Shown one piece after another: positions 1 to 8,622 of a DNA stretch of 64,000 nt; positions within the stretch are counted from its first letter, which is position 1, and each line of letters starts with the position of its first letter. A model generated the notes under the pieces. It worked only from the letters and a program-made list of their open reading frames with translations, was not told the DNA's origin and did no database searches. The stretch comes from Ruminococcus sp. NK3A76. Lineage in GTDB: Bacteria > Bacillota > Clostridia > Oscillospirales > Ruminococcaceae. Both the position numbers and the translations under genes were made by a program. Where the stretch lies: positions 2,542,001-2,606,000 of the forward strand of contig NZ_JMMA01000002.1 in NCBI RefSeq assembly GCF_000686125.1, read 5' to 3'.

Positions 1-890
1 GAGAACAGTGTCTGTATCAGGGTAGCGTCAAGGTTTTTGAGCATAAGTGCAACAGTGTCGTTCTGTGTGAAGTACGAGGACGAGATGTAGAAGTCGTTCC
101 AGTACCATACTATTGCGAAAAGGAATACTGTCAGGAATGAGGTCTTAGCATTGGGGACCATTACCTGAACGTAAGTCCTGAGCGGGCCGCAGCCGTCAAG
201 ATAAGCTGCATCTTCAAGCTCCTTGGGGAGTCCTCTGAAGAACTGGCGGAATATGTAGATAAACAGACCGCCTCTGATGCCGTTTGCAAAGATAGCAGGC
301 AGATACATTGTCAGAGGGCTGTTGATGAGCGACTCGCCGCCCTTTAAAACAGTTATCCAGCCGAACGAATACTGCATGAACAGCGGTATCGTTATGATCT
401 GCGGAGGAACGATGATCATGAGCGTTACTATAGCAAAGAGTAAGCCCTTGAACTTGAACTTGAATCTCGCAAAACCGTAACCGGTTATCGAGCAGGAGAT
501 AACTTCAAGTACAGAAGCAACAAGGTTAAGAATTACCGTGTTGATAGCTGTGTTGCCGAAGTCCATGACCTTCCAAACGTCATTGATGTTGTCCATAGTC
601 AGACTCTTGGGCAGCCAGATGATCGAAGGGTCGTTCATCTGCTCACTGGGTCTGAATGCTGTTGATATCATGAATATCATCGGGTAGAGTATTACGAAAC
701 CAAGGCCGAACAGAATAAGGAATCTGAATATTGGCCATACCGAATCCAAAACCGCTTTACGTCTGTTGTATCTTATCTGCTCAGGGGTCAGGTACTTGTC
801 GAGACCCTCAGCTTTCATACGCTTAAGACGTTCTTTATTAGCTTTTTTACGCTCTTTTTCAAACTGCTTTTCTTCTTTTTTAGTTGCCAA
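1..890 (-). CDS. sugar ABC transporter permease, MalG type (partial)
   Basis: Inner permease of a sugar importer; its C-terminus lies beyond the left edge. The N-terminus is Lys/Glu-rich (about 45 residues), followed by a hydrophobic segment (FLILFGLGFVILYPMIF) and further membrane segments. The EAA loop that contacts the ATPase reads EDAAYLDGCGPLRTYVQVMVP. I chose a TTG start because the frame has no upstream ATG and AGGGGG sits 8 nt before it, just after the preceding stop at 904. It pairs with the MalF-type permease at 904-1971 and ends the long minus-strand operon as seen here. The substrate cannot be read from the sequence. Confidence 0.85.
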   Translation of the reverse strand, partial: MATKKEEKQFEKERKKANKERLKRMKAEGLDKYLTPEQIRYNRRKAVLDSVWPIFRFLILFGLGFVILYPMIFMISTAFRPSEQMNDPSIIWLPKSLTMDNINDVWKVMDFGNTAINTVILNLVASVLEVISCSITGYGFARFKFKFKGLLFAIVTLMIIVPPQIITIPLFMQYSFGWITVLKGGESLINSPLTMYLPAIFANGIRGGLFIYIFRQFFRGLPKELEDAAYLDGCGPLRTYVQVMVPNAKTSFLTVFLFAIVWYWNDFYISSSYFTQNDTVALMLKNLDATLIQTLF

Positions 891-903
891 TTACTCCACC
901 CCC

Positions 904-1971
904 TTACTCTACTTCGTAGTATACTACCTTGTTTACGATAACAACCACTATACCAAGAACTACGCCGACGATAGCGAAGTAGCTCCATGCCATAGCTGCC
1001 ATCATACCGTGCTCCCAGCTCGAAGCCTTAGTCAGGATCAAGAGCATGACCTGGTTGGAAGGATCAACGAACGAGTCAACAACAGTGTAAACAACGCTTG
1101 CAACGATCATAGGGCTGATGTAAGGAATGGTGATCTTCCAGAAGTACTCCCAAGCCGTAGCACCTTCCATGTTGGCTGCTTCCTTAGCGGAAGTAGGTAT
1201 GCCCTGCAATGCCGACAGGAAGAGGAGTATCTGGATACCGGAGTTCCATACAAGGTTCATGATGTCACCGACTACCGAGCTTATGATCTCTGTCAGTGAG
1301 TCACTGATGTTATAAACACCGAGGAAGTTGAGCAGCTCATCTACGAGGTTTGCCTCGAACATTGAGGAGAACTGCTCCGAGCCGCCTGCATAACCGCCTG
1401 TGCTCATGTTACCGTTGATGATGTCGATAACAGGGCCGGTAGCTATGATAACGGGGAGGAAGAATATAGCTCTTGCAAGAGTTCTTCCCTTGAACTTCTG
1501 GTTAAGGATAACCGCTACGAATATCGAGAATATAAGTATGAGCGGTGTTTTGAGCGCTGTATCCTTGAGCATCGCAACGAGCGCAGGTGAATAGTCAACG
1601 TCTTTTCTGAAAGCGTAGACGTAGTTGTCAAGACCTACATACTCGAGCTTCATCTCGCCGTTTACAGGCTGTGTCTTGTTGAAAGAGTAAACAAGCGACT
1701 CGATAAGCGGAACGATGAAGAAGTATATCGTTCCTATGAACCACAGTGCTATAAAGCCGTAGCCGTAGAGTGCCTTTCTTCTTTCGTAGGGTATCTTAAG
1801 ACCCTTCTGTTTTGCAGGTGCCGAAGCACTTGACAGCTTTGCCTCAAAGTCTGCTGAACTCATTGTGACCTCGGGCTGCTCGTCGGCTGTTTCCTCGACC
1901 TGCTCTGCTGCTTCTTCAGCAGTCTCGGCAGCTTCGTCGAGTATTTCGTTTTCCATAATCTCATTACTCAT
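904..1971 (-). CDS. sugar ABC transporter permease, MalF type
   Basis: Membrane subunit of a carbohydrate importer, 355 aa. The first 40 residues are Glu/Ala-rich and acidic, which is unusual for the family; a cytoplasmic linker and about six membrane segments follow. The EAA loop is AKEAANMEGATAWEYFWKI near residue 265. Its ATG overlaps the TGA of the DUF5696-type gene (ATGA), so the two are probably translationally coupled. With the TTG-start gene downstream it forms the second permease pair of the locus. There is no second solute-binding protein beside it in the window. Confidence 0.88.
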   Translation of the reverse strand: MSNEIMENEILDEAAETAEEAAEQVEETADEQPEVTMSSADFEAKLSSASAPAKQKGLKIPYERRKALYGYGFIALWFIGTIYFFIVPLIESLVYSFNKTQPVNGEMKLEYVGLDNYVYAFRKDVDYSPALVAMLKDTALKTPLILIFSIFVAVILNQKFKGRTLARAIFFLPVIIATGPVIDIINGNMSTGGYAGGSEQFSSMFEANLVDELLNFLGVYNISDSLTEIISSVVGDIMNLVWNSGIQILLFLSALQGIPTSAKEAANMEGATAWEYFWKITIPYISPMIVASVVYTVVDSFVDPSNQVMLLILTKASSWEHGMMAAMAWSYFAIVGVVLGIVVVIVNKVVYYEVE

Positions 1972-4415
1972 CAGCCGTTCAACCCTCCTTCACTTAATGC
2001 TTCGCTCAGATCGTAAGTCTTGCCGTCAACTGTTGCTGTGGCGTTCTTCATGTTGATAGCCACCTCAACGTCCTTCGAGCCGTCTGTGTAAACAGTTCTC
2101 AGCTCGCTGCCGTCAGCACTTCTTGTGTACTTCTTGATGGTCATGTTGCTTACGCCTGAAAGTATCTGCTTTGTGAGCTCATACTCAGTAGCAGCGTGAG
2201 GTACCCAGCCCTCATAGTTTGCGTAGTAGAGGTCGTTGTACTCAGTATCCTGGAGCACGGAAGCGTCCTCATAGATCATGTCGTAGTGGACATTGGAGCC
2301 TGCCGCAAGGCTTAACATAAACATCTCGTCGCTGTTGGAGCTTGCGTTTATCGGCTTGCCCGAGTAAGGTACATAGCCGTGAACTACCATCTGATAGAAC
2401 GGTATGTCGTAGTCAGTAACATTGAAGCCGGAAGAATATACAGGCACGTTTGTCACATGATCGGCATACGGTAAAACGTATGCATTTGCAGAGTCAGCGA
2501 TAATGCCTCCGCTTATGTCCTTCTTAGCCTTCTCGTAGCCCTCGATGAGAGTGTTCATCGTCTTGTCTCTTGTAGATGTGCTCTTTGTCGAGAAGTCGCT
2601 CGAGAGCTTGTAGGAGAAGTCGCCGAAGCCTATGTTGTCGATGCTCTCGTCCTTGTAGCTGCTCACCATCTCGTCGAACACCTGAGTGTACTTGGAGGGT
2701 GAGAGGAGTGCGGGCGATACGCCGACCTCAGCAACACCGAATGCGTAAGAATACTTGCTCTGTCTTGAATAAGCGTTGGATATTCTGATCGCTGTGCTCG
2801 TCAGGGTCATGTAGCCCCATGAGCTCGAATTCATCTGGTTGTTGTTCATCGACGGGTAAACGGTTATGCCGTCAGTTCCGAGGAAGTCCTTGAAGTCGTC
2901 CTGGCCGCCGAGAGTACCCGATGCAGAAGCCTCGGTAGAGATCTTCTTGTTTATCGACTTGTTTGTCCAGTCGTTGTAGTTAACGACCATATCGTCAACA
3001 TTCTTGTCCTTGAGCTTTTCGATTATCTCGCTTGCCTGCTTGAAGCCTGTTATCTCAGTCTTCAGGTCAAAGGGAAGACCCAGGATAGATGTCTGCTTTA
3101 AAACACCGCCGTAAAGGTCAACATAGAGAGGAGACTTGTTAGCTTCAGTCTTCTTTTCCAGCCCCTTGTTCTCGATGAGGTAGTTTCTGTATACCTCAGC
3201 GCAGTCAGCGTAGTTTACATCAGCGCCGTCCTTGCCGGCTACCGGGTAGTAGTGAACGCCGACCTTCTCGGTCTTGATGTCGCCCTTTTCGTAAACTGTC
3301 AGCCTGTTGGTAGAGTCACCGCTCATGTAGAACTGGTCGGTGCTTCTTACCGTGAAGCTGAAGTAAGCTGTGTTGAAGGCCTGCTTGTTCTGGCCTGTTA
3401 CTACGGCATTTGCAGTAACGTATGAGTCACCGTCAGTTGCTACTATAACGAGACCGTTCTTACCCTTGACAGTTGATACCACCGGCATGAATGCCTGCTG
3501 TGTAACTCTCGGAGCAGAAAGCGGAACGGGAGTATAGTCTCTGCCGTAGATGACCTGCTCGTAGTCAGGGTAGTTTGATCTGCCGTTGTTGTATTCCATA
3601 ACAGCACCGCTGCCGTCAGGAACTATCATGTATCCGTTTATCGGAGTACCGTCTATCTCAGTGGGTGCCTGAGCACCGAAGTAAGGTGCAAAGGTGATCC
3701 TTGTGAGCACCTTTCCGTCGATAGAGTTTGTATCGGGCTCGTCGATATCCTTTGTATCAACGTAAACATAAAGTCCCTTGTCGTCAAGCTCGTAATGAAC
3801 GGGCACCTTGAAGCCGCCGCTCGACTTTTTGAAGTTGTATGTCACCACAACGCCCTTGTTTGTGGTCTTGAAGCTCTTTGAAGCGTTTGTCGAATAAACA
3901 TCGGTAACGTTTCTCTTGCTCTGTAAAAGATCAGCGTAGGAGATAACAAGGCTTGATGATACCTGCTTTCTCTGAGCCTTCTTCATGGTGTTGCCCTTGG
4001 CCTCGTCAACTATAGTCTGATCCGACCATGTGTTTATCGGGCTTGACCACCAGTACTGGCCTGTTTCTTTTACATAAAGGCCTATTCTTTCGTTGTCCTT
4101 ATCTGAATAGAGTGCAAACTTGTCGTTTTCGGCAGCAAGCTCGCAGGATTCAAGGGCAATAGCTTCAGCGTCGGTTATAAGAGGAGCATCCTCTTCGTCG
4201 CTCTTTTTGTCGTCCTTTTCTTCCTTATCCTCCTCGGCGTCATCGCCGCCCTCGGAGTCTTCACTCTTTTCAGCGTTGTCATCAGCAGCCTGAGCTGCCA
4301 CAGCCTCGTCAGACGCACTGTCATCAGAGGAGGACGCAACCACCGAGCCCAGAGGCATCAGCATTGTAAGAACTAACGCAAAAACTATAGCCTTTTTATA
4401 ATTTCTGTTATGCAT
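1971..4415 (-). CDS. large exported protein, DUF5696-like
   Basis: An 814-aa exported protein. A basic N-terminus and hydrophobic core (AIVFALVLTMLMPLGSVVA) form a signal peptide without a lipobox cysteine. Residues about 30-78 are a low-complexity Asp/Glu/Ser stretch that probably works as a linker, and the remainder is one large globular region. From memory this matches the DUF5696 family, which sits with sugar ABC importers, Yip1-like and NHL proteins in Clostridia and Paenibacillus. A role in handling extracellular glycans is inferred from context only; I see no catalytic motif. The gene lies 26 bp after the Yip1-like gene and overlaps the next permease by ATGA. Confidence 0.65.
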   Translation of the reverse strand: MHNRNYKKAIVFALVLTMLMPLGSVVASSSDDSASDEAVAAQAADDNAEKSEDSEGGDDAEEDKEEKDDKKSDEEDAPLITDAEAIALESCELAAENDKFALYSDKDNERIGLYVKETGQYWWSSPINTWSDQTIVDEAKGNTMKKAQRKQVSSSLVISYADLLQSKRNVTDVYSTNASKSFKTTNKGVVVTYNFKKSSGGFKVPVHYELDDKGLYVYVDTKDIDEPDTNSIDGKVLTRITFAPYFGAQAPTEIDGTPINGYMIVPDGSGAVMEYNNGRSNYPDYEQVIYGRDYTPVPLSAPRVTQQAFMPVVSTVKGKNGLVIVATDGDSYVTANAVVTGQNKQAFNTAYFSFTVRSTDQFYMSGDSTNRLTVYEKGDIKTEKVGVHYYPVAGKDGADVNYADCAEVYRNYLIENKGLEKKTEANKSPLYVDLYGGVLKQTSILGLPFDLKTEITGFKQASEIIEKLKDKNVDDMVVNYNDWTNKSINKKISTEASASGTLGGQDDFKDFLGTDGITVYPSMNNNQMNSSSWGYMTLTSTAIRISNAYSRQSKYSYAFGVAEVGVSPALLSPSKYTQVFDEMVSSYKDESIDNIGFGDFSYKLSSDFSTKSTSTRDKTMNTLIEGYEKAKKDISGGIIADSANAYVLPYADHVTNVPVYSSGFNVTDYDIPFYQMVVHGYVPYSGKPINASSNSDEMFMLSLAAGSNVHYDMIYEDASVLQDTEYNDLYYANYEGWVPHAATEYELTKQILSGVSNMTIKKYTRSADGSELRTVYTDGSKDVEVAINMKNATATVDGKTYDLSEALSEGGLNG

Positions 4416-4441
4416 TTATTTTACACCACCGTTTCTGTAAG

Positions 4442-5071
4442 TTAGCCTCTGACTCTGTAAAGTATCTCTGTGTATATCTGATAGATGAATACATAAAGCT
4501 GCTGGAAAAGCGAAATGAGAAGCACTGCAAGGAAAAGTATGAGAAGCATTACTATAACAGTACCTATCATTGATACGAGCGTCTTTCCGAATGAATACTG
4601 GTGAGCAGCTCTCATAGCCTGTATCATAAGTATTACAGACCAGCCGATGCCCAGCCACTGAACAGCGATTATCCAGATGGATTCATCCTTTATCAGCACG
4701 TTTGAGAGTATAACTGCTATAAACGTGCAGACGATGTAGGGAACGAGTGCGTAAGCCGAGTAGATGAAGATCTTCTTGAAAGTACCCTCACCGTCGAGCA
4801 GCGTACACAGCGCCCAGTTTCCGACTACCCATGTTATGAAGTATACTACCGACTGTACCAGGAGCGGCACTACGTTGAATACCTTAACATAGTTCATGTT
4901 GTAAGCAAAGCCTGTGAGCTGGTGGTCAACGACCATTGCAATGAACAGCATCACGACTATGCCGATAGCTACAGGTATCGAGCCCTTCTTTTTCCAGCGA
5001 AGATCCTCGAAGCCCTCAACAGGATGGAAAATACAATGCTTGAGCCACCCTATAGTGGAATATTCATACAT
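4442..5071 (-). CDS. Yip1-like multi-spanning membrane protein
   Basis: A 209-aa membrane protein with about five hydrophobic segments (for example IPVAIGIVVMLFIAMVV near the N-terminus and TVIVMLLILFLAVLLISLF near the C-terminus). The N-terminal HPVEGFEDLRWKKKGS motif, with a soluble helix before the first membrane segment, is typical of bacterial Yip1-domain proteins. The biochemical role of these proteins in bacteria is not established. It sits 14 bp downstream of the NHL/TPR gene and 26 bp upstream of the DUF5696-like gene, so it is probably part of one membrane assembly with them. Confidence 0.7.
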   Translation of the reverse strand: MYEYSTIGWLKHCIFHPVEGFEDLRWKKKGSIPVAIGIVVMLFIAMVVDHQLTGFAYNMNYVKVFNVVPLLVQSVVYFITWVVGNWALCTLLDGEGTFKKIFIYSAYALVPYIVCTFIAVILSNVLIKDESIWIIAVQWLGIGWSVILMIQAMRAAHQYSFGKTLVSMIGTVIVMLLILFLAVLLISLFQQLYVFIYQIYTEILYRVRG

Positions 5072-5085
5072 ATAATTTTCCCCCC

Positions 5086-6702
5086 TTAAATTCTCTCACG
5101 CTCATGGATAACTATAATACCCTTGTAGATAAGAACCTTTCTTACTATAAGGAGTGCTATAAGTACCAGGATGATGATTATTATTGCAGTGAAGTGCTCT
5201 CTGAGGAAGTCTTCTCTTGCATACTTGAAGGCCTTGTCGTAGTCCTTTCTGTCGTATGCTGTCTTGAAGTAGTCGAGAGCCTCTGTGTACTTCTCCTGAT
5301 TAAGGGAAGCCTTGCCCATGCCGATGTATGCAAGTGTGTAAAGGCCGTCTCTGTCCATAACGTTGTTCCAGTAAGGAACAGCCTCTGTGTATTTACCCTC
5401 ATCGTAGAGGTTAACAGCCTTGTGTACCTGCTGGCCGAAAGTAGTTGTTGTAAACATTGTGACGTCGTTCTTCGCGCCGTCTATTACATAGACATTCTCG
5501 CCGAGCGTCTCAACTGCATTCGGCTGTGAGAAGGAACCTCTCTGGTCTGCCGAGGAGGTCTTTGTACCGAAGATGCAGATAAGGTTTGCATTCTTGTCGT
5601 ACTGGAAGACTCTGCCCGTTTCAAAGTCGAGCACGTTCATTCTGCCGTAGTTGTCAACAACTATGTCAGTAAGCATCTTGTTGTGCTTTTTGTTTGATAC
5701 CGAGTCCCATACAGCGTCTGTGATATCGCCGAACTTGTACTCGTTACCAGCGTTGTTGTTCCAGATATTGTAGCCTGCGGAGTTGAGCTTCTTAACAGCG
5801 TCGGTGCTTGTGTTGCCCTTCTCAGTTACCGAGTAGATAAAGCCCTCTCTGTCGATGTCGAAGTTGTTGAACTCTGCCGGAACGTTACGTTCCATAGCGC
5901 TTATCTGTTCATTTGATGCTATCTTTCTCCAGAGTGTCTGAGCGATTACCTTAGCGGTAACTTCAACTCTGTTAGCACCGTAGTAGCCTGTGAATTTGCC
6001 GTCTCTTGCAAACATTACCGCACCGGTATTTACCGATGTTACAACGCAGTAAACATTCTCGGCATTGTCAGCCAGCACCTTTGAGGGGTTGAATGTTGTC
6101 TGTGTGTAGAGTGCGTCATCAGGCTTGGTGTATTCCTGTACCATATCAAGAGTGTTGCCTGTTGTCAGCTTAGCCTTTACGACTCTGCCGTTCTTGTTGT
6201 CGGCAACATACACCATTTTCTCGTTGGTGTATATACTTGTCTTGACGTACAGACCCATAGGCTCGCTGAAATCCGAGAGCCCTGTAGCCTCGTTCTTGTT
6301 TATCTCGCTCTGGCCGCTCACGCCGTAGTAAACGCCCTTGAGCTTGAAGTCCTCATCTGTTCTGAGTATTCTGTTGTTGCCGGTATCTGCTATCCAGAAT
6401 TCCCTTGCATCTTCATCACAGAACAGGTCTCTTGCGCCGGAAAGTGTTATTACCGCATCATCGCTCACATAGTAAGCGCTTGACGGGTCACGCAGCTGGC
6501 TGAGCCCTATTTCATAACCTGTTATCGTTCTTGATATCCTGTATGCGCTCTGTGAGGGAACAGGCTGCTCCCAAGAGTCATAGCTGTATGAATTGTAAGG
6601 CTCATCAGCGAAAGCTGTTATCGTCATGACCGAGCAAAGTGAGGCTGTCAAAGCAAGAGTGAGGATTCTTTTGATCTTTTTTCTTATTGACATTCGTTTC
6701 AC
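5086..6702 (-). CDS. exported NHL-propeller/TPR membrane protein
   Basis: 538 aa. An N-terminal signal peptide (ILTLALTASLCSVMTITAFA) is followed by NHL/SMP-30-like beta-propeller repeats with recurring motifs such as FWIADTGNNRIL, VYVADNKNGRVV and VLDFETGRVFQYD (about residues 90-420). A tetratricopeptide-like pair (YDEGKYTEAVPYWNNV, LNQEKYTEALDYFKTA) covers about 430-495, then one C-terminal membrane helix with a short basic tail. The propeller should therefore face outside, anchored by the C-terminal helix. Propellers of this kind bind proteins or sugars, but no ligand is evident. It lies between the first permease pair and the Yip1-like gene. Confidence 0.7.
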   Translation of the reverse strand: MKRMSIRKKIKRILTLALTASLCSVMTITAFADEPYNSYSYDSWEQPVPSQSAYRISRTITGYEIGLSQLRDPSSAYYVSDDAVITLSGARDLFCDEDAREFWIADTGNNRILRTDEDFKLKGVYYGVSGQSEINKNEATGLSDFSEPMGLYVKTSIYTNEKMVYVADNKNGRVVKAKLTTGNTLDMVQEYTKPDDALYTQTTFNPSKVLADNAENVYCVVTSVNTGAVMFARDGKFTGYYGANRVEVTAKVIAQTLWRKIASNEQISAMERNVPAEFNNFDIDREGFIYSVTEKGNTSTDAVKKLNSAGYNIWNNNAGNEYKFGDITDAVWDSVSNKKHNKMLTDIVVDNYGRMNVLDFETGRVFQYDKNANLICIFGTKTSSADQRGSFSQPNAVETLGENVYVIDGAKNDVTMFTTTTFGQQVHKAVNLYDEGKYTEAVPYWNNVMDRDGLYTLAYIGMGKASLNQEKYTEALDYFKTAYDRKDYDKAFKYAREDFLREHFTAIIIIILVLIALLIVRKVLIYKGIIVIHERERI

Positions 6703-6740
6703 CTTTTTCCTTTTTAAGTTAGTCTGTCAGGGATATTCTA

Positions 6741-7637
6741 TCAATCCTTGATACCCGAGTTAGCCATTGTTTCCATAACCTGTGACTGTGCTGCAAGGAA
6801 TACAACGAGCGGCGGGATAAGAAGTACGACTGCTGCTGCATAAACAGCGCCCTGACGGGAAAGACCGGTCATTGATATCTGCTGAACTATCGTAGGCAGT
6901 GTCTTTAACTCCTCAGAGTAGATAAGCACGCCGCCCTGGATATTCCATGCGCCCTGGAAGGCGAAGATTATAAGTGTCATGATCGCAGGCTTCGAGTTGG
7001 GAACAACTATCTGCCAGCATATCCTGAACAGGCCTGCACCGTCCATCTTCGCAGCCTCTATCATCGAATCGTGTATCGTTGACATACTCTGTCTCATAAG
7101 GAACAGACCGAGAGGAGTTGCGATATTGGGGAGTATGAGTGCGCCGTATGTATCTATGAGTCCGAGCTTTGAAAGCACAAGGAACGTCATGATCCATGTT
7201 GCCTGAGAGGAGAAAAGGAGGGCGGTAACTATCAGCTTGTTTAAGAAGTTTGCGCCCGGGAACCTGCACTTTGCAAGTACGAATGCTGCACAGCAGCAAA
7301 CGAAGAGATTGCCTACACAAACAACTATCGTGATGAACACTGAGTTGAATATGTATCTTGAAAGCGGTACCCACATATTAGATGCTACGTTTACAAGGTC
7401 TGTAAAGTTCTTGACTGTAGGGTTAAGAACATAGAGCTTAGGCGGGAATATGAACAGCTCTTCGATCGGCTTTACCGACTGTACAAGTGAGTAGTACAGA
7501 GGGAACAGCATGAAGGAACCGAGCAGACACAGGAAAACAAATATCGCAATATCGCCTGCGAGCGATTTGTTGACTTGCTTTTTCTTGTCCTTGACCTTTA
7601 GCTTCTCAATTGAGACCTTTCTTCTTTTTCTTGCCAT
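6741..7637 (-). CDS. sugar ABC transporter permease, MalG type
   Basis: 298 aa with a strongly basic N-terminus and about six membrane segments. The EAA loop is IEAAKMDGAGLFRICWQIVVP near residue 195. It lies 18 bp downstream of the MalF-type gene 7656-8603 and forms the first permease pair, directly after the solute-binding protein. A carbohydrate substrate is expected from the family. Confidence 0.9.
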   Translation of the reverse strand: MARKRRKVSIEKLKVKDKKKQVNKSLAGDIAIFVFLCLLGSFMLFPLYYSLVQSVKPIEELFIFPPKLYVLNPTVKNFTDLVNVASNMWVPLSRYIFNSVFITIVVCVGNLFVCCCAAFVLAKCRFPGANFLNKLIVTALLFSSQATWIMTFLVLSKLGLIDTYGALILPNIATPLGLFLMRQSMSTIHDSMIEAAKMDGAGLFRICWQIVVPNSKPAIMTLIIFAFQGAWNIQGGVLIYSEELKTLPTIVQQISMTGLSRQGAVYAAAVVLLIPPLVVFLAAQSQVMETMANSGIKD

Positions 7638-7655
7638 TTTGCCTACTCACCTCCC

Positions 7656-8603
7656 TTAGTCAAGATACTTGGCGAGCAGTGAATTGATGCCCTTGTTTGC
7701 AAGCAGCATGGCTGCGAACAGTACAAAGCATATTGCCGCCGAGTAGCCCATCTCAAATCTGATGTAGCCGTAGTCTGTTGCGTGGTTCATGATAGTGTGT
7801 GCAGCGTAGTCGGACGAAGGAAGACCTACGAGCGCCTGACCTACAGCACCTACCGTGAATGAGGAGGAGATCTGTAAAACAGCTGCGAAGAGGAGCTGAG
7901 GACCCATCGAAGGGATAGTTATCATAAAGAGCTCCTGCCATCTGTTCTTGATACCCTCGATAGCGCCTGCCTCGTACATCGACTTGTCGATGTTCTGGAA
8001 GCCTGCACGAAGCGCAAGGAAGCCTGCGCCCATCGAGATCCACAGCTGAACTACTATACATACGCCAAGGATGTACTTGGTGTCTGTAAGGAACTGAACA
8101 GGCTGTGTGAATATGCCTATGTCCATCATTACCGAGTTAACGTAACCGTTAGCGTCACCCGAAAGGATCAGCTGCCAGATAACGTAAACTGATGTAGTCA
8201 TTGAAGGAGCATAGAATACGAATGTGAAGAATGTTTTGAGTACCGGGTGCATCTCATTTATGAGCCATGCAAGTATGAAGCTCAGTATGTAGGAGAACGG
8301 GCCGGTGAAAACTGCGAATATGAGAGTATTTCTTATGGCTATAAGGAATACCTCGTCGTTCAGGAACAAAGTCTTGAAGTTTGACAGCCCGACGAATTTC
8401 GGGAACTGTACCATGTTGAAGTTTGTAAAGCCTATAGGCAGTGACATGATGATCGGAACTATCAGGAAGACAGTAAACAGGATCATAAAGGGAGCCAAAA
8501 GTCCATAGCACGCTTTATTTACCTTGACCATGTGCCATGTATATGCCCATTTGCCGGCTTTATTCATCGGCATCTGCTGGCCGTCAGCATTGTTCTTAGC
8601 CAT
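7656..8603 (-). CDS. sugar ABC transporter permease, MalF type
   Basis: 315 aa, about six membrane segments, with the EAA loop MYEAGAIEGIKNRWQELFM. A good SD (AAGGAGGGAG) precedes the ATG. It starts 19 bp after the solute-binding gene, so the order SBP-MalF-MalG is the classic one for sugar importers. The adjacent ATPases are not of the MsmK/MalK class that normally drives this type. Confidence 0.9.
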   Translation of the reverse strand: MAKNNADGQQMPMNKAGKWAYTWHMVKVNKACYGLLAPFMILFTVFLIVPIIMSLPIGFTNFNMVQFPKFVGLSNFKTLFLNDEVFLIAIRNTLIFAVFTGPFSYILSFILAWLINEMHPVLKTFFTFVFYAPSMTTSVYVIWQLILSGDANGYVNSVMMDIGIFTQPVQFLTDTKYILGVCIVVQLWISMGAGFLALRAGFQNIDKSMYEAGAIEGIKNRWQELFMITIPSMGPQLLFAAVLQISSSFTVGAVGQALVGLPSSDYAAHTIMNHATDYGYIRFEMGYSAAICFVLFAAMLLANKGINSLLAKYLD

Positions 8604-8622
8604 ATATCAATAACTCCCTCCT